A DNA stretch of 22,135 nt from Candidatus Nitrosopumilus sp. (GTDB lineage Archaea > Thermoproteota > Nitrososphaeria > Nitrososphaerales > Nitrosopumilaceae). Shown here piece after piece: positions 1-7,264 of the stretch (position 1 is the stretch's first letter; each line of letters opens with the position of its first letter). The position numbers and the translations under genes were made by a program. The notes under the pieces are model-generated. The model was not told where the DNA came from. It did no database searches and saw nothing but the letters and a program-made list of their open reading frames with translations. The stretch is from contig JABHXI010000098.1 in assembly GCA_018657375.1 (NCBI GenBank), positions 1 through 22,135 on the forward strand, in the 5' to 3' direction.

Positions 1-771
1 GTTAAAAATTCCTTGAGTTAAACTGCCTCCAATTACACCGCCCTTGATATCTTTTAATTTTATACCAGGTTTGTTTACATCGAAAGAACGTAAAACGTGC
101 ATTACAGTATCAGCTTTTTCATCGCGTTCAGGTGTTTTAATAGTGGATTCTATAGATCCAATTAATGCATCTATATTTAATCCAGATTGAGCAGAAATTG
201 GAATAATAGGAGACTTTTCTGCATTAGTTCCCTTAACAAATTTTGTAATATCTTTATAATTTGCCAATACCTCATCGTAAGAAAGTAAATCTACTTTATT
301 TTGAACTACAACTATTTGTTGAATTTGAAGAGTTTGAAGAGCTAAAAGATGTTCTTGTGTTTGAGGTTTAGGAACTTTTTCATTTGCTGCAACTAGTAAT
401 AATCCGCCATCCATTAATGCAGAACCAGAAAGCATATTTGCCATCAAACTCTCGTGTCCGGGACTATCTACAAAACTTACAACTCGAGATAATTCACTTT
501 CATCTCCACAATTATTACATTTTGGAGTTGTAGAATACCCTAAAGGTTCTTCACACTTTTTACATTTGTAAAACGCTGCGTCAGAATAACCAACACGAAT
601 GGTAATTCCACGTTTTAATTCTTGGCTATGCACACTTGTCCATGAACCGGTTAATGCTTGAATAAGACTAGTTTTTCCATGATCTACATGACCAGCAGTT
701 CCAATGTTAACACATGGTTGATAACCATATTTTTTAATATACCAATCAGGAAGTGTTTCGCGCCAGTGCAT
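1..771 (-). CDS. eif2g: Translation initiation factor aIF2 subunit gamma (C-terminal part lies outside the window)
   Basis: GTPase subunit of the heterotrimeric initiation factor that delivers Met-tRNAi to the small ribosomal subunit. I translated the minus strand from an ATG at 771; 257 codons stay open to the window edge, where the gene is cut. Visible elements are the P-loop AGHVDHGKTS (about residues 26-35), a switch I region ending ELKRGITIR, a zinc knuckle with cysteines at about 70, 73, 85 and 88, the G3 motif DSPGHE (about 102-107), NKVDL (G4) and SAQSG (G5). The zinc knuckle between G2 and G3 separates aIF2 gamma from EF-1A and SelB. It lies 31 bp downstream of rps6e on the same strand, a common archaeal pairing, and is probably cotranscribed. 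Family assignment is firm. Confidence 0.95.
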   Translation of the reverse strand, partial: MHWRETLPDWYIKKYGYQPCVNIGTAGHVDHGKTSLIQALTGSWTSVHSQELKRGITIRVGYSDAAFYKCKKCEEPLGYSTTPKCNNCGDESELSRVVSFVDSPGHESLMANMLSGSALMDGGLLLVAANEKVPKPQTQEHLLALQTLQIQQIVVVQNKVDLLSYDEVLANYKDITKFVKGTNAEKSPIIPISAQSGLNIDALIGSIESTIKTPERDEKADTVMHVLRSFDVNKPGIKLKDIKGGVIGGSLTQGIFN

Positions 772-802
772 GAGTCAAAATATAGAATCGGTATATGTTA
801 AG

Positions 803-1201
803 TTATTCTTTCTTATCTTCAGTTTTTTCAGCTGCATCTTCTGCAGGTGCTTCAACTGGTAACTCTCCATCAAATTTACAATTTATTTGGTAAATTTCTT
901 CAGAGATAGTATTTCCACGAGTTAATTTTCTAGATCTATCACCATCTTTTGCATGAGGTAAACCAACACCCTTAGAAAGTAAAACTCGTTTTCTTGCTGC
1001 ACCGTGAATATCGTTTCTCATAGGAACTCCAGATTTATCACTGCCGCCAGTTAGTTTTAATTTTCCACTCAAACCAACAACTGTAGCATCAGTTTCATTT
1101 CCTAATTGTAATCCCAACAATGGATTTGCATCGCTATCTTTGAGTTCTTTAGATAGAGATTTTCCTTTAATATCAGATATTGTAAGTTTGAAGTTTGCCA
1201 A
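803..1201 (-). CDS. rps6e: 30S ribosomal protein eS6 (S6e)
   Basis: Small-subunit ribosomal protein shared by archaea and eukaryotes. The 132-residue product begins MANFKLTISD and contains the family signature GGSDKSGVPMR (about 53-63), followed by a basic stretch with KRVLLSKGVG and the RSRKLTRGNTI segment. Length fits archaeal eS6, which lacks the long phosphorylated tail of the eukaryotic protein; the tail here is acidic instead. The start codon is TTG at 1201: an in-frame TAA lies directly upstream and no ATG is available. An AT-rich TATA-like element (GTTAATTAG on the minus strand, about 1226-1234) sits near 29 bp upstream, consistent with a leaderless or short-leader transcript. aIF2 gamma follows 31 bp downstream. 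Confidence 0.95.
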   Translation of the reverse strand: MANFKLTISDIKGKSLSKELKDSDANPLLGLQLGNETDATVVGLSGKLKLTGGSDKSGVPMRNDIHGAARKRVLLSKGVGLPHAKDGDRSRKLTRGNTISEEIYQINCKFDGELPVEAPAEDAAEKTEDKKE

Positions 1202-1246
1202 TTATTTCAAAAAAAGGTTAAAGTACTAATTAACGTTTGGACATTA

Positions 1247-1254
1247 TTTTTAAA
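1247..1254 (+). promoter_or_regulatory. TATA box for the 40-residue zinc-ribbon gene
   Basis: TTTTAAAT is centred about 25 bp before the ATG at 1276. That spacing would place transcription start at or next to the start codon, as expected for a leaderless archaeal gene. It supports 1276 as a genuine start. Confidence 0.45.
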
Positions 1255-1275
1255 TCAAGATTACCATAGATAGTC

Positions 1276-1398
1276 ATGGGAGAAGAAATCAAATGTCCAA
1301 GGTGTGCAAACAAAATGGTAGATATGCAAGCATGTCATATGTTTTGTCCTAATTGTGGAGCCCATTTAGATTGTTCAGATAAAGGGAATTTCTGGTAA
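1276..1398 (+). CDS. Small zinc-ribbon protein, 40 residues
   Basis: A 40-residue reading frame with an ATG start and TAA stop. It carries CPRC near the N-terminus, a lone Cys-His pair (ACHMF), CPNC and a further Cys near the C-terminus. CPRC and CPNC, about 16 residues apart, have the look of a one-site zinc ribbon, with Cys/His to spare. A TATA-like element at leaderless spacing precedes it. Its stop abuts the stop of the convergent gene at 1399 with no base between. The spaced Cys pairs are unlikely in random AT-rich sequence, so I regard it as real; it is short enough to be missed by many gene callers. Function unknown: it could bind nucleic acid or act as an adaptor, but nothing in the sequence decides this. 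Confidence 0.7.
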   Translation: MGEEIKCPRCANKMVDMQACHMFCPNCGAHLDCSDKGNFW

Positions 1399-1572
1399 TT
1401 ATAATCCAGAACGATCAGGAATATAATCAGATGCCATATTCATTGCATGATCTTTCATAATTTCAAGATAAGTATCATAGTCAGCTTCAAAATTACAGTG
1501 AGGACATTTTACAATAGTAATATCGTCATCTAAAACTGCAACCCTTTCACATTCTGGACATTTTGCATCCAT
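1399..1572 (-). CDS. Small zinc-ribbon protein, about 57 residues
   Basis: A small acidic protein beginning MDAKCPECERVAVL. CPEC near the N-terminus and CPHC about 18 residues later make a zinc ribbon, followed by an amphipathic segment. I prefer the ATG at 1572 because a TATA-like element is centred about 25 bp upstream; a TTG at 1587 would add five residues. The N-terminal half resembles LysW-type carrier proteins and other archaeal zinc ribbons, but the C-terminus ends IPDRSGL rather than the Glu-rich EDWGE-type tail of LysW, so a lysine/arginine carrier role is not supported. It is convergent with the 40-residue zinc-ribbon gene and divergent from tRNA-Gly. No specific function can be assigned. 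Confidence 0.75.
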   Translation of the reverse strand: MDAKCPECERVAVLDDDITIVKCPHCNFEADYDTYLEIMKDHAMNMASDYIPDRSGL

Positions 1573-1592
1573 GCTATACCCACTCAATCAAG

Positions 1593-1601
1593 ATATTTAA
1601 T
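1593..1601. promoter_or_regulatory. TATA box apparently shared by tRNA-Gly (+) and the zinc-ribbon gene (-)
   Basis: ATATTTAAT reads as a TATA-like element on both strands. Its centre (about 1597) is 29 bp from the tRNA 5' end at 1626 and 25 bp from the ATG at 1572. No better TATA candidate was seen at the right spacing for either gene. Confidence 0.4.
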
Positions 1602-1625
1602 CATAATTATTGAAATATTACATTA

Positions 1626-1699
1626 GCGGAATTAGTTTAGTCTGGTATGACGTCAGCTTCCCAAGTTGAAGGTCACGGGTTCAAATCCCGTATTCCGCA
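1626..1699 (+). tRNA. trnG(ccc): tRNA-Gly (anticodon CCC)
   Basis: The sequence folds as a 74-nt cloverleaf. The acceptor stem GCGGAAT pairs perfectly with ATTCCGC, leaving discriminator A at 1699. The anticodon stem TCAGC/GTTGA (one G-T pair) encloses the loop TTCCCAA, giving anticodon CCC, which reads GGG. The T arm is CGGG-TTCAAAT-CCCG. No intron is visible and CCA is not encoded, as is usual in archaea. The 3' end directly abuts the stop codon (1700-1702) of the convergent minus-strand gene. Confidence 0.95.
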
Positions 1700-2662
1700 T
1701 TAAATTTCTCTAATTGCTTGTTCTATAATTCCTCTGTCAGGTGCTTTAGGAAAATATTTCAAATATGATTTAAGATCTTCTTTAGCATCTGAATTTTTAT
1801 TTTGTTTTTCTAGAAGATAAGCACGGTTTTTGTATATTTTAGCAGATCTTTTTGGATTAATTTCAATTGCTTTACTGTAAGAATTTTCTGCTTTTTCAAA
1901 TTGATTTGTTTTCAGATAAAAATTACCTAATCCGTTAAATGTCAAATATGATTTATTATTAATTTTCAAACTTCTTTCATAAAAAGAAACACAATCTAAG
2001 GAATTTTGTTGATTTAGCATGGAAGCATACAGATGTAAAGCAGTAGAATTATTTGAATCAAGTTCAATAGCTTGTTTTAATGCTATAATTGCTTCGTTGG
2101 TATTTTTTAAAATATTTAATTTTTCGGAATTAAAACATAAGCGATTAGATTTATCTTGAGAATTATTTTCAGGAACAATGCCAGATAAAGTATCAGATGG
2201 CGCCATAATTATCAATAATCTTCCTTCTTCAGACCATTCTCTATCAAAAACATCTTGTGGAATTGCTCCTTCTTGTTGTTCTCCCTCTTGATTACCTTTT
2301 TGAATATAATGAAGAATGGTTTTCTCTTCTTCATTATAACCGGTAATTACTGAAGCATGTTGTGTAATTTCAGGAATGCCTGGAAGAATTACAATTGGAG
2401 GAATGCCTGCATCAATAATCTTCTTTAATTCAGTTAAAGAAGAGTGAACTATCTTTGATGACAACCCATGTCTTTCTGCAAGTTCTATTCCCTCAATCAT
2501 TATACTTCCATTAAAGTCAGAATATTTCTTAGCAGATTCTACAGCTTCGGCCATAGGTAATTCAATATTCCAATATCTAGATACAACGTTAATTGGTAAT
2601 GGAAGACAAATATTTTCTTCTTCGACAAGGGGTAAAAGTAATTGATGGTCTCCTTGTTCCAT
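1700..2662 (-). CDS. C39-peptidase-like domain protein with C-terminal TPR repeats
   Basis: A 320-residue protein in two parts. Residues 1-155 resemble the C39-like papain-fold domain of PA2778-type bacterial proteins: a Cys19-centred helix start (ICLPLPINVVSRYW), a G(I)PPIVIL strand, the His102 motif HASVITGY, and a final DREW...RLLIIM segment. Residues about 185-310 form tetratricopeptide repeats, for example ALKQAIELD and ENSYSKAIEINP. No signal peptide or membrane segment is seen. The usual C-G-P after the catalytic Cys is C-L-P here, and the oxyanion Gln four residues before the Cys is Glu14, so activity is uncertain. A good TATA element (2684-2693) precedes the ATG. Its stop abuts the tRNA-Gly 3' end. 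Role unknown: either a cysteine protease or a binding scaffold. Confidence 0.7.
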   Translation of the reverse strand: MEQGDHQLLLPLVEEENICLPLPINVVSRYWNIELPMAEAVESAKKYSDFNGSIMIEGIELAERHGLSSKIVHSSLTELKKIIDAGIPPIVILPGIPEITQHASVITGYNEEEKTILHYIQKGNQEGEQQEGAIPQDVFDREWSEEGRLLIIMAPSDTLSGIVPENNSQDKSNRLCFNSEKLNILKNTNEAIIALKQAIELDSNNSTALHLYASMLNQQNSLDCVSFYERSLKINNKSYLTFNGLGNFYLKTNQFEKAENSYSKAIEINPKRSAKIYKNRAYLLEKQNKNSDAKEDLKSYLKYFPKAPDRGIIEQAIREI

Positions 2663-2683
2663 AAAATAAAGAAATTTTGAGAG

Positions 2684-2693
2684 TTATTAATAT
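2684..2693 (-). promoter_or_regulatory. TATA box for the C39-like/TPR gene
   Basis: ATATTAATAA on the minus strand is centred about 26 bp upstream of the ATG at 2662, in the 34-bp gap after the amidotransferase gene. It suggests the C39/TPR gene can be transcribed on its own as a leaderless message even though it follows two genes on the same strand. Confidence 0.45.
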
Positions 2694-2696
2694 CAA

Positions 2697-3239
2697 TCAG
2701 AGTGAACAGAATTTTTCAATTAAATCATTACCATCAATACTCATTTCTGGATGAAATTGAGTTCCAAAAATTAGTTTTTTTTCATATTGAATAATTTCAT
2801 AGTTACAATTATCGGATTTTCCAATTGGTATCAATGTGTCTGGTAATTTAGAAATTTCAAATCCATGACTTTCAAATACATCTATTGAATTATTTGTAAG
2901 TAAATTATTTTGTAAAATTTCAATTGTTTCATTTCCTTTTTGAATAAATTTTGTTTTTCTAATTGTACCTCCTAATGTAAGGGCCAATATTTCTGCACCA
3001 TAACATATTCCAAGTAATTTTTTATCGTTTTTAATTGAAAAATTAATAATTTTAGAATTTACTTCGTTTATTTTTTTATCATTTTTTGTTCTTCCAGACA
3101 AAATAATTGATTCATATTTTTCTAACGAATTCAATTCTAAAATATAAGGAGTGGATTTTCTAAATAAAATATTTTTTTTGGTTAAAAAATTAGTTAATTG
3201 TTTTGTATAGATAGAGCCGTTATCAACAACAAGAAGCAA
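2697..3239 (-). CDS. Class I glutamine amidotransferase domain protein (GMP synthase subunit A-like)
   Basis: A 180-residue stand-alone class I glutaminase domain. The nucleophile elbow is LGICYGAE (Cys79), and the His-Glu pair lies in GTQFHPEMS (His163, Glu165), completing the catalytic triad. The N-terminal strand LLVVDNGS and the overall length resemble the archaeal GMP synthase glutaminase subunit and related single-domain GATases. The oxyanion-strand motif, usually SGGP, is SGRT here. Such domains hydrolyse glutamine and pass ammonia to a partner synthase; no synthase is adjacent. The ATG starts on the base next to the stop of the upstream UPF0182 gene, so the two are almost certainly one transcript. 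Whether it serves GMP synthesis or another acceptor cannot be told from sequence. Confidence 0.75.
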   Translation of the reverse strand: MLLVVDNGSIYTKQLTNFLTKKNILFRKSTPYILELNSLEKYESIILSGRTKNDKKINEVNSKIINFSIKNDKKLLGICYGAEILALTLGGTIRKTKFIQKGNETIEILQNNLLTNNSIDVFESHGFEISKLPDTLIPIGKSDNCNYEIIQYEKKLIFGTQFHPEMSIDGNDLIEKFCSL

Positions 3240-6101
3240 CTAGTTGCCTACCTCAATTGATACATAGTGTATCTCAGGTAATCCATCTTTCACATATACA
3301 GTTCCAATATTGAGAATTGTATCTACTTCCCACATGAATACTCTATCGCTACGTGGCTTTACAAAGTCATCAATGAATTCAGATAGGAATAATTCCGTAT
3401 CAGGCAGATCCTCTTCAGTAAAGAAGAATATTTCACCTTCATTAAATGACAGTGGTATCTGAATTGATGTTGGTTCAGAAATTATAATCTGTTCTTTTTC
3501 AAATATTGATTTTATGATATTAATTCTATCATCTTTAATTAATTCAACATAATCATCATCAGCAGTAGTTGTAGTTGATGCAACGCCAGAAACCTTTTTC
3601 AGATACTGTTCAAATGCTTCCTCTTGGGTAGCGCCCAGTCCAACAAAGTATTCACCATTAAATGCTGCACCAACTGCTGCAATAGTGCCTAATTGAGCAA
3701 CTACTCCACCAGCACCTGCGGTATAAACTGGAATAAAGTATACGTCATGATCACCTACACGATACAAAATATTATCTCCAATTCTTGGATTTCTCAATAA
3801 TGTTTTTAATTGAGCAAACTCAGGATCTCTATCTAGTGCTTCTCTTACCGCAGTAGGTCCAATTAATTTAGTTTCAGAATCTAATGGAACTTCATAAAAT
3901 TGTAAATTACCTAAGTTGGCAAGATCATTTTCAACTACCATATATCCAGCAAGATTTCTTCCTTGTGATCCTTTTAATTCCAATGAAAGCAATCCTAAGA
4001 AAGAAGTTTGTTCAAATCCAGGTGGCTTTGCTTCAACATAGTAAGTGTCAAGACCGCGTGGAATTTCATAAAATTCGTTTGCTTGAATGAATGTTTCAGG
4101 ATTAGTTACATGGTAAATATTGTACATTTCTGTTTTCCAATTAAACAATTCAACTGGATATCGAATTTGTTCTTCTAACCAAGATGGCATATCTGAAAAT
4201 TGTTCATCATATTGACTAGCAAACATTTCGGTAAAGAAATCATCACCTGTTTTTAATAATTGAATATCACCATTATACGAATCAACAAGTGCATATCCTA
4301 CCAAACGTAAGTATGGATTTCCAACGGACCAAGGAACATCACCTGTGTCAAAACCAATAATTAATGGAATTAACCAATAGGAATTTTCTCCATCAGTAAC
4401 AGGTAGTGAGTCTAATTCTTTTCCAAATAAATCATATAAGAAATATGGATACAATACTTCCATTCTGTCATGTACATCCTTGTATCTCATAATGTGTACA
4501 GATTCACCTGGAAATGAAAGTACGAAATTTGGTTCAAATATCCAACTAAGTGGTGGTGGAACATCCAAACCGCCCATACCAGAATAAGATACGCCTCCAA
4601 GTTCTGCACTAGTTTCACCTCTGCCAGTTGGATAACCAGACCAAGTTTGTTCAAATAATCCGCCTTCACCATAGTAAATTTCTCGTTGTTGGAAAAATTC
4701 TCCACTGTCAACTATCTGACCATCGGTTGCGCCCAAAGTCAAAAATCCATCTGGAACATGAGTATAAACAAGATGCTCATTGTACCATCTATTATCAAGG
4801 CTAACAGATGATGGCAGAATTGGTTTCATTGATGCAGTCCAATACAAAGTGTTGTTAAATCTTAGAATATCGTTATCTTCAAAGTCAACATATGGAATTA
4901 GTCCTATTTCAGGCTTTAATTTAGCAAATGCAGCTTCCCAATCCCAAATTCTAATAACATCAAGAACGTCACTATTTTGTTCAACATAATTTTTAATATT
5001 ATTTGCAGATACAGATGTTAATTGTACATCGTGTGTATTTTCTTGAACATTATTTAATTCTCCAAGGTATCTATTCACTTGAATTTGTTGTTCTGTATAA
5101 GGTCCCAAATATTCAATTTTCTTTGCATCAGCAATACTGTTGTTTACTGCCACTACACCACCAACTATAAGTAAAATTACAAGAATTGTTGCAAATCGTA
5201 TTATTACATCACGTTTAAACATATGAGTTAGAACACGTGCTCTAATTCGATCAACTAATGAAAATGCAATTAAAGCAGAACCAATTACAAGTGTTCCCCC
5301 GATAACATATTTTGTATTATAATCAATTTGATCAGTAAAGAATAGATTAACACCAATCCAAAGTATACCAATTCCTAAAATTCCCTCAATAGTTGAAACA
5401 TAATTTAGATAACGAGGTTTTCCTTCTTGAGAGTCTTGCAAATATGATGTAACGACATCAATAATTCTATGAATGCCAACGTACAGAACTAAACGTAATC
5501 CAATTGCTCCAAGCATAGGTGGAATTAGTATTACTAATGCAGGAATCATTGGAACGACTTGTTCAAATGCATAATTTGGATTACTATCAGGAGTTACGAA
5601 TGGTAAAGAGAATAAGTTTGGTAAATGTTCAACACCTAATGTATTTCCATCAATAAATGACATTGCTGCAAATCCAAACATAATATTTGCAAAGAATGCA
5701 CCAAATAGCAAAATCTTAGTTATTTGCCAAAGAATGAATTGTGGAGAAGTTAATTTATAATTTTTAAAACTTTGAATATCTGTCGAAATAGATTGTTGGG
5801 GACCTCTTGCAATAAATCCAATGGCTGAATTAATTCCATACCAGAAAATAGAAGATCTACTAACAATATTTACACGGATAAGAGCGATTGATGAAAGAAT
5901 TAGGGTTGAAAGAAGCGTATAGTAAAGAGGTTTAGTGAATTGATCTCCAAATTCAGTGAAATTCATTGATAAAATAACTGCTTGATTTCCGATCAGGGTA
6001 AAAATTAGAATCCCTATAATAGCAACAATGGCTAATCTGATGAATTTACCAGTATCAGGAGGCGGAGCTTGTTTATCAGTAGAGGCACTATACAAAATCA
6101 C
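3240..6101 (-). CDS. UPF0182 family large integral membrane protein
   Basis: A 953-residue protein. Seven hydrophobic segments lie in the first third (about residues 21-40, 59-76, 124-148, 183-210, 236-255, 264-283 and 300-319). A hydrophilic region of about 630 residues follows, rich in Tyr, Trp and acidic residues (for example RIWDWEAAFAKLKPEIGL, FIPVYTAGAGG), as in the UPF0182/COG1615 family of bacteria and archaea. The size and one-sided arrangement of helices then a large probably extracytoplasmic domain match that family, whose function is not established. The start is GTG at 6101; no in-frame ATG fits the N-terminus, and an AT-rich element (CTTTAATTTA) lies about 20-25 bp upstream. It is followed without spacing by a glutamine amidotransferase. 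Confidence 0.85.
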   Translation of the reverse strand: MILYSASTDKQAPPPDTGKFIRLAIVAIIGILIFTLIGNQAVILSMNFTEFGDQFTKPLYYTLLSTLILSSIALIRVNIVSRSSIFWYGINSAIGFIARGPQQSISTDIQSFKNYKLTSPQFILWQITKILLFGAFFANIMFGFAAMSFIDGNTLGVEHLPNLFSLPFVTPDSNPNYAFEQVVPMIPALVILIPPMLGAIGLRLVLYVGIHRIIDVVTSYLQDSQEGKPRYLNYVSTIEGILGIGILWIGVNLFFTDQIDYNTKYVIGGTLVIGSALIAFSLVDRIRARVLTHMFKRDVIIRFATILVILLIVGGVVAVNNSIADAKKIEYLGPYTEQQIQVNRYLGELNNVQENTHDVQLTSVSANNIKNYVEQNSDVLDVIRIWDWEAAFAKLKPEIGLIPYVDFEDNDILRFNNTLYWTASMKPILPSSVSLDNRWYNEHLVYTHVPDGFLTLGATDGQIVDSGEFFQQREIYYGEGGLFEQTWSGYPTGRGETSAELGGVSYSGMGGLDVPPPLSWIFEPNFVLSFPGESVHIMRYKDVHDRMEVLYPYFLYDLFGKELDSLPVTDGENSYWLIPLIIGFDTGDVPWSVGNPYLRLVGYALVDSYNGDIQLLKTGDDFFTEMFASQYDEQFSDMPSWLEEQIRYPVELFNWKTEMYNIYHVTNPETFIQANEFYEIPRGLDTYYVEAKPPGFEQTSFLGLLSLELKGSQGRNLAGYMVVENDLANLGNLQFYEVPLDSETKLIGPTAVREALDRDPEFAQLKTLLRNPRIGDNILYRVGDHDVYFIPVYTAGAGGVVAQLGTIAAVGAAFNGEYFVGLGATQEEAFEQYLKKVSGVASTTTTADDDYVELIKDDRINIIKSIFEKEQIIISEPTSIQIPLSFNEGEIFFFTEEDLPDTELFLSEFIDDFVKPRSDRVFMWEVDTILNIGTVYVKDGLPEIHYVSIEVGN

Positions 6102-6142
6102 ATTTTATTACGATTCACTAAATTAAAGCCTTACCAGCAAAA

Positions 6143-7264
6143 TTAAGCAATCGTGGCTAGTTTTTTACAAATCATGTACACTGCCGCGTATGTTGGAAGT
6201 GATATTTTTTCATTGTCATATGGGCCAAATTTTTTATTTTTTAGCTTAAATTCAATTGGACAATTAGCTAAAACTTCAACAGGTTCATCATTAAGAAAAC
6301 ATGCATCTGCATATGGATCAAATTTTGTTAAATCAGTACAAAGAATTTTGGTAAGTCCACTTTTACTGTTGATAGAACCAGGCAGTCTAAAAATTCTATG
6401 TATATCCATAGTTACATTAGGATCAATTTTAACACCAATGTTTTCAGATACGTCATCAAGTGTTTTTTGAAAAGAAGGGTATCCATTATCAAGTAATTCT
6501 GAAATAATTTTTGAGCGTTTTGATTTTGAACCAAAAACATATTTTGAAAATCTTCCATTCCAGCCTTTTTGATTGAAATCAGGAAATAATGATCTATTAG
6601 GCTTAAATTTTTTCATACCAAATGTTTCAGGAATAGCACCACGAAACATGATATAATCAACGAGTTCGGATCTTTCTTTAGATCCTATTTGCTGGAATTG
6701 TGAATCATAAACATAAACATGAAATCCTTCATTACCTGAAAAATAAACATGAATATTTTCTTTATCGATTCCTAAATCATTAATTAAAACATTAGATAAT
6801 TTATTGACTTCAATTTTTGATGCATCAATACAATTTTTGCAAGGTAATGATTTTTTTTCTAATTTGGTTGAATTACATTTTATACATTGACCAGTATCTT
6901 TTGAAACTTCATTGCATTCATTACAAATTGATATAGTATGATTTTTTCTACAAGGTAAATTAAGATCTTTTGCATCAATATCAAAAATCAAATCAGCTTC
7001 TTTCCAATCTTTTTCACTCATGGGGGAATTTGGAAATGCATAATATGCGTTTGAGCAATAAACGTCTGATGGAATATTTTGGATAAATAATAAATGCAAT
7101 TCTTTATTGTCCTTAAGAGAAATATGTCTAAACATTCCAGAATTAAATTTTTGATAGCCAAATTCCCTTTCAGATGTACGTTGAGGACTAGTAATTAGAT
7201 CAAAATGATTAAAATAGTATTTTTTAAAAGAATCTTCTAAAAATTTAATATCAATTCCGTTCAT
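6143..7264 (-). CDS. priS: DNA primase catalytic (small) subunit
   Basis: Catalytic subunit of the archaeal/eukaryotic replicative primase, which makes RNA or DNA primers at the fork. The 373-residue product has the metal-binding motif FDIDAKD (Asp95, Asp97), a cysteine-rich zinc region at about 105-145 with CNEC, CIKC and CKNC, and the nucleotide-binding SGNEGFH (about 176-182). A third acidic motif lies in the later MDIHRIFRLPGS segment. Its ATG overlaps the TAA of priL by one base (TAATG on the minus strand), so the two subunits are translationally coupled and probably made in equal amounts. The length is usual for the family. An UPF0182 gene follows 41 bp downstream. Confidence 0.95.
   Translation of the reverse strand: MNGIDIKFLEDSFKKYYFNHFDLITSPQRTSEREFGYQKFNSGMFRHISLKDNKELHLLFIQNIPSDVYCSNAYYAFPNSPMSEKDWKEADLIFDIDAKDLNLPCRKNHTISICNECNEVSKDTGQCIKCNSTKLEKKSLPCKNCIDASKIEVNKLSNVLINDLGIDKENIHVYFSGNEGFHVYVYDSQFQQIGSKERSELVDYIMFRGAIPETFGMKKFKPNRSLFPDFNQKGWNGRFSKYVFGSKSKRSKIISELLDNGYPSFQKTLDDVSENIGVKIDPNVTMDIHRIFRLPGSINSKSGLTKILCTDLTKFDPYADACFLNDEPVEVLANCPIEFKLKNKKFGPYDNEKISLPTYAAVYMICKKLATIA

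Noticed and set aside
1399..1572. Reading the small zinc-ribbon protein as LysW amino-group carrier
   Set aside because: The CPxC pairs fit, but the C-terminal Glu-rich tail that carries the substrate in LysW is missing, and no lysine/arginine genes are adjacent.
4487..4989. Open frames of about 70 codons on both strands within the UPF0182 gene
   Set aside because: They are off-frame readings of a long, well-supported coding region with no motif or promoter of their own.
6153..6470. 105-codon plus-strand open frame over the end of priS
   Set aside because: It is antisense to conserved primase sequence and its product is low-complexity and hydrophobic without a family match.
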